Shown piece by piece: positions 31,126 to 33,752 of a DNA stretch of 33,752 nt. The position numbers and the translations under genes were made by a program. The stretch is taken from NCBI GenBank assembly GCA_018710905.1, contig DVIZ01000015.1, forward strand, positions 1-33,752, in the 5' to 3' direction. This stretch comes from Candidatus Scybalomonas excrementigallinarum (GTDB lineage Bacteria > Bacillota > Clostridia > Lachnospirales > Lachnospiraceae). The notes under the pieces are model-generated. The model was not told where the DNA came from. It did not search any database and was given only the letters and a program-made list of their open reading frames with translations. The stretch's first letter is position 1. The number at the start of each line of letters is the position of its first letter.

Positions 31126-31194
31126 TTAATTTTTATTATATTTTTCAGCATATTCCAATAGCAATGTATTAACCAAGTCGTTAAAAGAAATTTT
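31126..31194 (-). pseudogene. Possible remnant of a small regulator
   Basis: A 22-codon frame reads KISFNDLVNTLLLEYAEKYN then KN and stop, 39 bases before the methyltransferase. The helix composition recalls the end of ribbon-helix-helix proteins. There is a stop directly upstream and no start codon downstream of the promoter, so at most it is a leftover of a controller or antitoxin gene. It may be chance. Confidence 0.25.
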
Positions 31195-31220
31195 TTATTC
31201 TTATCTTTTTATATGTGTCT

Positions 31221-31249
31221 ATTATAAGTGATGTCTATCTGCAATACAA
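31221..31249 (-). promoter_or_regulatory. Promoter of the restriction-modification operon
   Basis: On the minus strand TTGTAT (31244-31249), a 17-base spacer and TATAAT (31221-31226). The leader to the methyltransferase start is about 130 bases. Confidence 0.8.
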
Positions 31250-31354
31250 GCTGCTATTTTTCACTAGGTTGCTTATCTACTTAAAATAAAAAATAAGAGA
31301 GGGGGTTGGTACATAAGTGCGGATACAAAAAGTTTAATAGAGTGCAATATAAGT

Positions 31355-31403
31355 AAAAAAATAGGCTATCGCAAAATTAAAATTTTTAATTTTACGATAG
31401 CCT
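31355..31403 (-). terminator. Terminator after the PdxA2-like gene
   Basis: AGGCTATCG at 31363-31371 pairs perfectly with CGATAGCCT at 31395-31403; inside, AAAATT and AATTTT extend the stem. On the minus strand it is followed by ATTTTTTT, so it ends the sugar-acid operon. Confidence 0.88.
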
Positions 31404-31438
31404 TATCTTTATGAAAATAAACGAAAAATTACGAATAC

Positions 31439-32473
31439 TTATGAGCGATTATTGGCAAATAAAATGGCATAATCAATGGCATTGATTAAACTAAGTTCAG
31501 AAGCCGTTCCTTTTCCTGCCTGATCAAAAGCCGTTCCATGGTCTACACTTGTACGAATGATTGGTAAACCAAGAGTAATATTAACACCAGATACCGCTTC
31601 CCATTTCTCGTCTTCTTGGTTGTAGACAAATCCAACGACTTTTAATGGAATATGACCTTGATCGTGATACATGGCTACTACAATGTCATACCAGCCACCA
31701 AGAGCTTTTGAGAAGAGCGTATCAGGAGGAACTGGACCATCCGCTAAGATGCCTTCGGCTTTTGCAGCTTCAATTGCTGGAATAATTTCGTCAATTTCTT
31801 CACGACCAAATAGACCATTTTCTCCGCTATGAGGATTGAGACCAGCAACACCGATTTTTGGATTTTCGATTCCAAGATCTTTGCACGCTTGATATGCAAT
31901 TTTAATACAATCAAGAACTCGTTGTTTTTTTACTCTTCTGCACGCTTCCATTAAGGAAACATGAGTAGAAACGTGTACGACTCGTAAATTTTCATGGGCT
32001 AACATCATCGTATAGTTTTTCGTATAAGTGAAATCTGCATAGATCTCTGTATGTCCAGAATAGTGATGTCCAGCAAGATTGATTGCCTCTTTATTAAAAG
32101 CATTTGTGACGGTTGCATCGATTTCTTTATTTAAAGCGAGTTCAATGACTTTATTGACATATTGAAAAGCAGCTTCACCAGCAAGAGCAGACACTTCTCC
32201 ACGTTTTAAATGTTCCATGTCAACTAATTTCATATCAAGGACATTTAAAACATTTGGTTGAAAGTTTGCTTCTGATACATTAGAAATGGAATGAATTGTT
32301 AGATCGGTTATTCCCAAAATTTTCTTAGCGTCTTCTAAAACGTTAGAATCGCCGATAACGATAGGATTGCATTTTTCATACAAAGAGTCATGTAAAAATG
32401 CTTTTATTGTGATTTCAGGGCCAATGCTTGCGGGATCGCCCATTGTAATACCAATTATTTTTCGTTTATCCAT
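31439..32473 (-). CDS. PdxA2-like 4-phospho-threonate/erythronate dehydrogenase
   Basis: 344 residues of the PdxA family. ITMGDPASIGPEI is the N-terminal signature; metal ligands are the His in GHTEIYAD, the His in GLNPHSGENG and the His in AMYHDQGHIPLK; NITLGLPIIRTSVDHGTAFD closes the active site. Genuine PdxA acts in vitamin B6 synthesis. The PdxA2 branch instead oxidises and decarboxylates D-threonate- or D-erythronate-4-phosphate to dihydroxyacetone phosphate. The adjacent sugar-acid permease favours PdxA2. The kinase that would supply its substrate (DUF1537 type) is not in the window. AAAGGAG precedes the ATG, 29 bases after the permease gene. Confidence 0.85.
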   Translation of the reverse strand: MDKRKIIGITMGDPASIGPEITIKAFLHDSLYEKCNPIVIGDSNVLEDAKKILGITDLTIHSISNVSEANFQPNVLNVLDMKLVDMEHLKRGEVSALAGEAAFQYVNKVIELALNKEIDATVTNAFNKEAINLAGHHYSGHTEIYADFTYTKNYTMMLAHENLRVVHVSTHVSLMEACRRVKKQRVLDCIKIAYQACKDLGIENPKIGVAGLNPHSGENGLFGREEIDEIIPAIEAAKAEGILADGPVPPDTLFSKALGGWYDIVVAMYHDQGHIPLKVVGFVYNQEDEKWEAVSGVNITLGLPIIRTSVDHGTAFDQAGKGTASELSLINAIDYAILFANNRS

Positions 32474-32502
32474 AATTTTATCTCCTTTATTTTGTATCCG
32501 TT

Positions 32503-33504
32503 TTATGTTGTTGGATTGATGCTAGGGTTTGGACACCTTTTGCGTTCCTCATGTTTATGTAAGAAGGTTGTTAAAAGAGGACAAAGAAGTGTCGTTACAA
32601 TAATTGCAGCTGTAATTTGTGCAGTAGCTGTAGCAGAGATTGCAAGAAGTGTTGAATCAATGGCTGCTACAGCAGCAGGTGTTGCAGCGGCGTTTCCTGC
32701 GGTTGTACCAATGGCTGCACCGACTTCAGGGTGTTCCATTTTCAGTAATTTATAAACGAAGTAACCGCCAAGACCTGTGACAAAGGTACAAACGATTCCA
32801 AGAAGAATTCCAGGGATTCCAGCTTTTACTAAGTCCATTAAATTTAAGTTTGCACCGAGTGGAAAAGCGAAGAATGGAATGAGCATGGAAGCGCCAGGGG
32901 CACAGAATTTGCGGATATCTTCATCAATATTTCCAAGAATACATCCGATAGCAATCGGAATAATACATCCAATCATAATTTCAATTGGAATTTTAGCCAC
33001 ACCAGCAGCTCCAAGAGCTAACATAGTGAAGAAAGGACCATCTTTTAAGGCTAAAATAGCACAAGCGCTTACGTCAGTAGCATCTCCATATTCACCAGCT
33101 AAAGCCGCATACAAACCGCCGTTAGAATTAGAGAGTGCACCAATAATTGCAAGAGGTGTTAAGCCTAAAATACCAGCAGGTCCAATGAATTTATTCACAA
33201 GTAATCCGATGGCAATACCGATTCCAACTTTTGTAATAATTAAAATAACACCTTTATAAACAGGCTGTCCAGCCTTTTTAAAATCAATTGTCGTACCATT
33301 GCAGAATAGAAATGCTGCAAGAAGTGGCATGGCGCCTGCTTGGAATAAATTCACAGTGAAAGTTCCAGAGAAATAGTCCCAAATTCCAGTCTCAGTCATT
33401 CCAAGAATACTATGTCCAAAGAAAGTGTTAATAATTGTTCCAAGCAACAAAGGGATTACCATAAGTCCACCAGGGATTTTTTTGACATTTTCTAAAATTT
33501 CCAT
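32503..33504 (-). CDS. kdgT: 2-keto-3-deoxygluconate permease family transporter
   Basis: 333 residues, very hydrophobic, about ten membrane segments, KdgT family. Signatures include IPGGLMVIPLLLGTIINTFF, LFCNGTTIDFKKAG, LSNSNGGLYAALAGEYGD, KDGPFFTMLALG and IGTTAGNAAATPAAVAA. It imports a sugar acid with protons; with the PdxA2-like neighbour the substrate may be a four-carbon acid rather than ketodeoxygluconate. The reading frame is complete from ATG 33504, but the sequence just upstream belongs to an IS200/IS605 end. It has no purine-rich ribosome binding site (CGCACTTAAATT precedes the ATG), so expression is probably impaired. Confidence 0.9.
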   Translation of the reverse strand: MEILENVKKIPGGLMVIPLLLGTIINTFFGHSILGMTETGIWDYFSGTFTVNLFQAGAMPLLAAFLFCNGTTIDFKKAGQPVYKGVILIITKVGIGIAIGLLVNKFIGPAGILGLTPLAIIGALSNSNGGLYAALAGEYGDATDVSACAILALKDGPFFTMLALGAAGVAKIPIEIMIGCIIPIAIGCILGNIDEDIRKFCAPGASMLIPFFAFPLGANLNLMDLVKAGIPGILLGIVCTFVTGLGGYFVYKLLKMEHPEVGAAIGTTAGNAAATPAAVAAIDSTLLAISATATAQITAAIIVTTLLCPLLTTFLHKHEERKRCPNPSINPTT

Positions 33505-33510
33505 AATTTA

Positions 33511-33552
33511 AGTGCGAAAAGCCCATTCCTTTAGGGGTGGGATGAAAGCACT
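33511..33552 (+). repeat. Subterminal hairpin of the IS left end
   Basis: CCCATTCC (33522-33529), loop TTTA, GGGGTGGG (33534-33541) pair with two G-U pairs. An outer stem AGTGC/GCACT (33511-33515, 33548-33552) closes it across unpaired A-rich bulges. Such imperfect hairpins are the substrates recognised by Y1 transposases. Confidence 0.8.
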
Positions 33553-33617
33553 ATTTATTTTAAATTTTTGTGTATGTTTGTATTTATTTTGTACATATTA
33601 TATGCTATACTTATAGT

Positions 33618-33752
33618 ATGGAAAATAATTATAGACATACAAACACAACAGTATCTTTGATAAATTATCATTTTGTATTTTGTCCTAGATACAGAAGAAA
33701 GATTTTTCTGATACCTAAAGTAGAACAACGATTTAAAGAACTGGTTAAATTA
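33618..33752 (+). CDS. tnpA: IS200/IS605 Y1 transposase TnpA (partial, 5' end)
   Basis: The first 45 residues are visible: MENNYRHTNTTVSLINYHF, then VFCPRYRRKIFLIPKVEQRF and KELVKL. The YHFVFCPRYRRKIF stretch is the N-terminal signature of the HUH single-strand transposase. The HUH motif and catalytic Tyr lie beyond the window. No clear ribosome binding site precedes the ATG. Confidence 0.9.
   Translation, partial: MENNYRHTNTTVSLINYHFVFCPRYRRKIFLIPKVEQRFKELVKL

Larger units (their letters stand above)
31087..31438. other. Region between the methyltransferase and pdxA2-like genes
   Basis: This 352-base stretch has no intact gene. It holds a possible protein remnant (31126-31194), the methyltransferase promoter (31221-31249) and a terminator for the minus-strand dehydrogenase gene (31363-31403). 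The stretch 31250-31360 shows nothing recognisable. Confidence 0.6.
33505..33752 (+). mobile_element. IS200/IS605 family element, left end (continues beyond the window)
   Basis: The left end is marked by a subterminal hairpin and followed by the start of tnpA. The exact tip is not determined; it lies between the kdgT start codon and the hairpin at 33511. A possible promoter lies at about 33585-33612 (TTGTAC near 33591 and TATACT near 33606, poorly spaced). The transposase reads away from kdgT. Confidence 0.85.

Noticed and set aside
32492-33259. Plus-strand open frames opposite kdgT
   Set aside because: They are shadows of a membrane protein gene; no start signals or family motifs.

Overview
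The window is AT-rich DNA of a strictly anaerobic, low-GC Gram-positive bacterium, most likely a Lachnospiraceae-type Clostridia member. The evidence is a group A [FeFe] hydrogenase with a GltD-type flavoprotein, strong AGGAGG ribosome binding sites, an L10-leader ribosomal operon, an Rpn/PD-(D/E)XK family protein, a domain-swapped GH3 glucosidase, and many U-tailed hairpins. No tRNA, rRNA or CRISPR array was seen.

Layout. 1-369: non-coding, hairpin-dense, with copy 1 of a dispersed repeat of about 130 bp. 370-3976 (minus): four-gene operon with two tandem small/large subunit pairs of the isopropylmalate/homoaconitate dehydratase family. 4187-5657 (plus): a Crp/Fnr regulator, then a eukaryotic-type HisA. 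5890-9488: a NuoF-tail/GltD fusion flavoprotein overlapping an [FeFe] hydrogenase. 9748-11593: a PHP phosphoesterase and a Tiki/ChaN-like lipoprotein. 11673-13635: a PEBP protein and an HxlR regulator, divergent from a ferredoxin-nitroreductase. 13740-14948: promoter, L10 leader with attenuator, rplJ, rplL and terminator. 15007-16107: repeat copy 2 followed by an Rpn-family gene. 16314-21162: an ABC exporter, a 5'-truncated MATE gene, an ArsR-type regulator and a DUF2798-like membrane protein. 21508-24432: a permuted GH3 glycosidase followed by the remnant of an AraC regulator. 24567-27051: divergent metY and metA, probably acetyl-homoserine type. 27218-28627: a full-length MATE exporter. 28689-31086 (minus): a BsuBI/PstI-like restriction-modification system whose nuclease gene has an in-frame stop. 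31439-33504 (minus): PdxA2-like dehydrogenase and KdgT permease for sugar-acid catabolism. 33511-33752: left end and start of tnpA of an IS200/IS605 element.

How the parts work together. MetA (Glu111, Cys142) would make O-acetylhomoserine, which MetY sulfhydrylates, giving a coherent two-gene methionine module. The hydrogenase and its flavoprotein form an H2/NAD(P)(H) electron-transfer pair. Both dehydratase pairs lack the usual LeuD signature and lie opposite a Crp-family regulator, so their substrates are open. Decay is visible at several places: the AraC remnant, the truncated MATE, the interrupted endonuclease, and the IS that sits directly in front of kdgT and leaves it without a visible ribosome binding site.

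The most interesting leads are the paired non-canonical dehydratases, the structured dispersed repeat next to the Rpn gene, the interrupted restriction gene, the IS-kdgT junction, and the metA leader with GTATAC palindromes and a strong hairpin. No wholly new system could be demonstrated from sequence alone.
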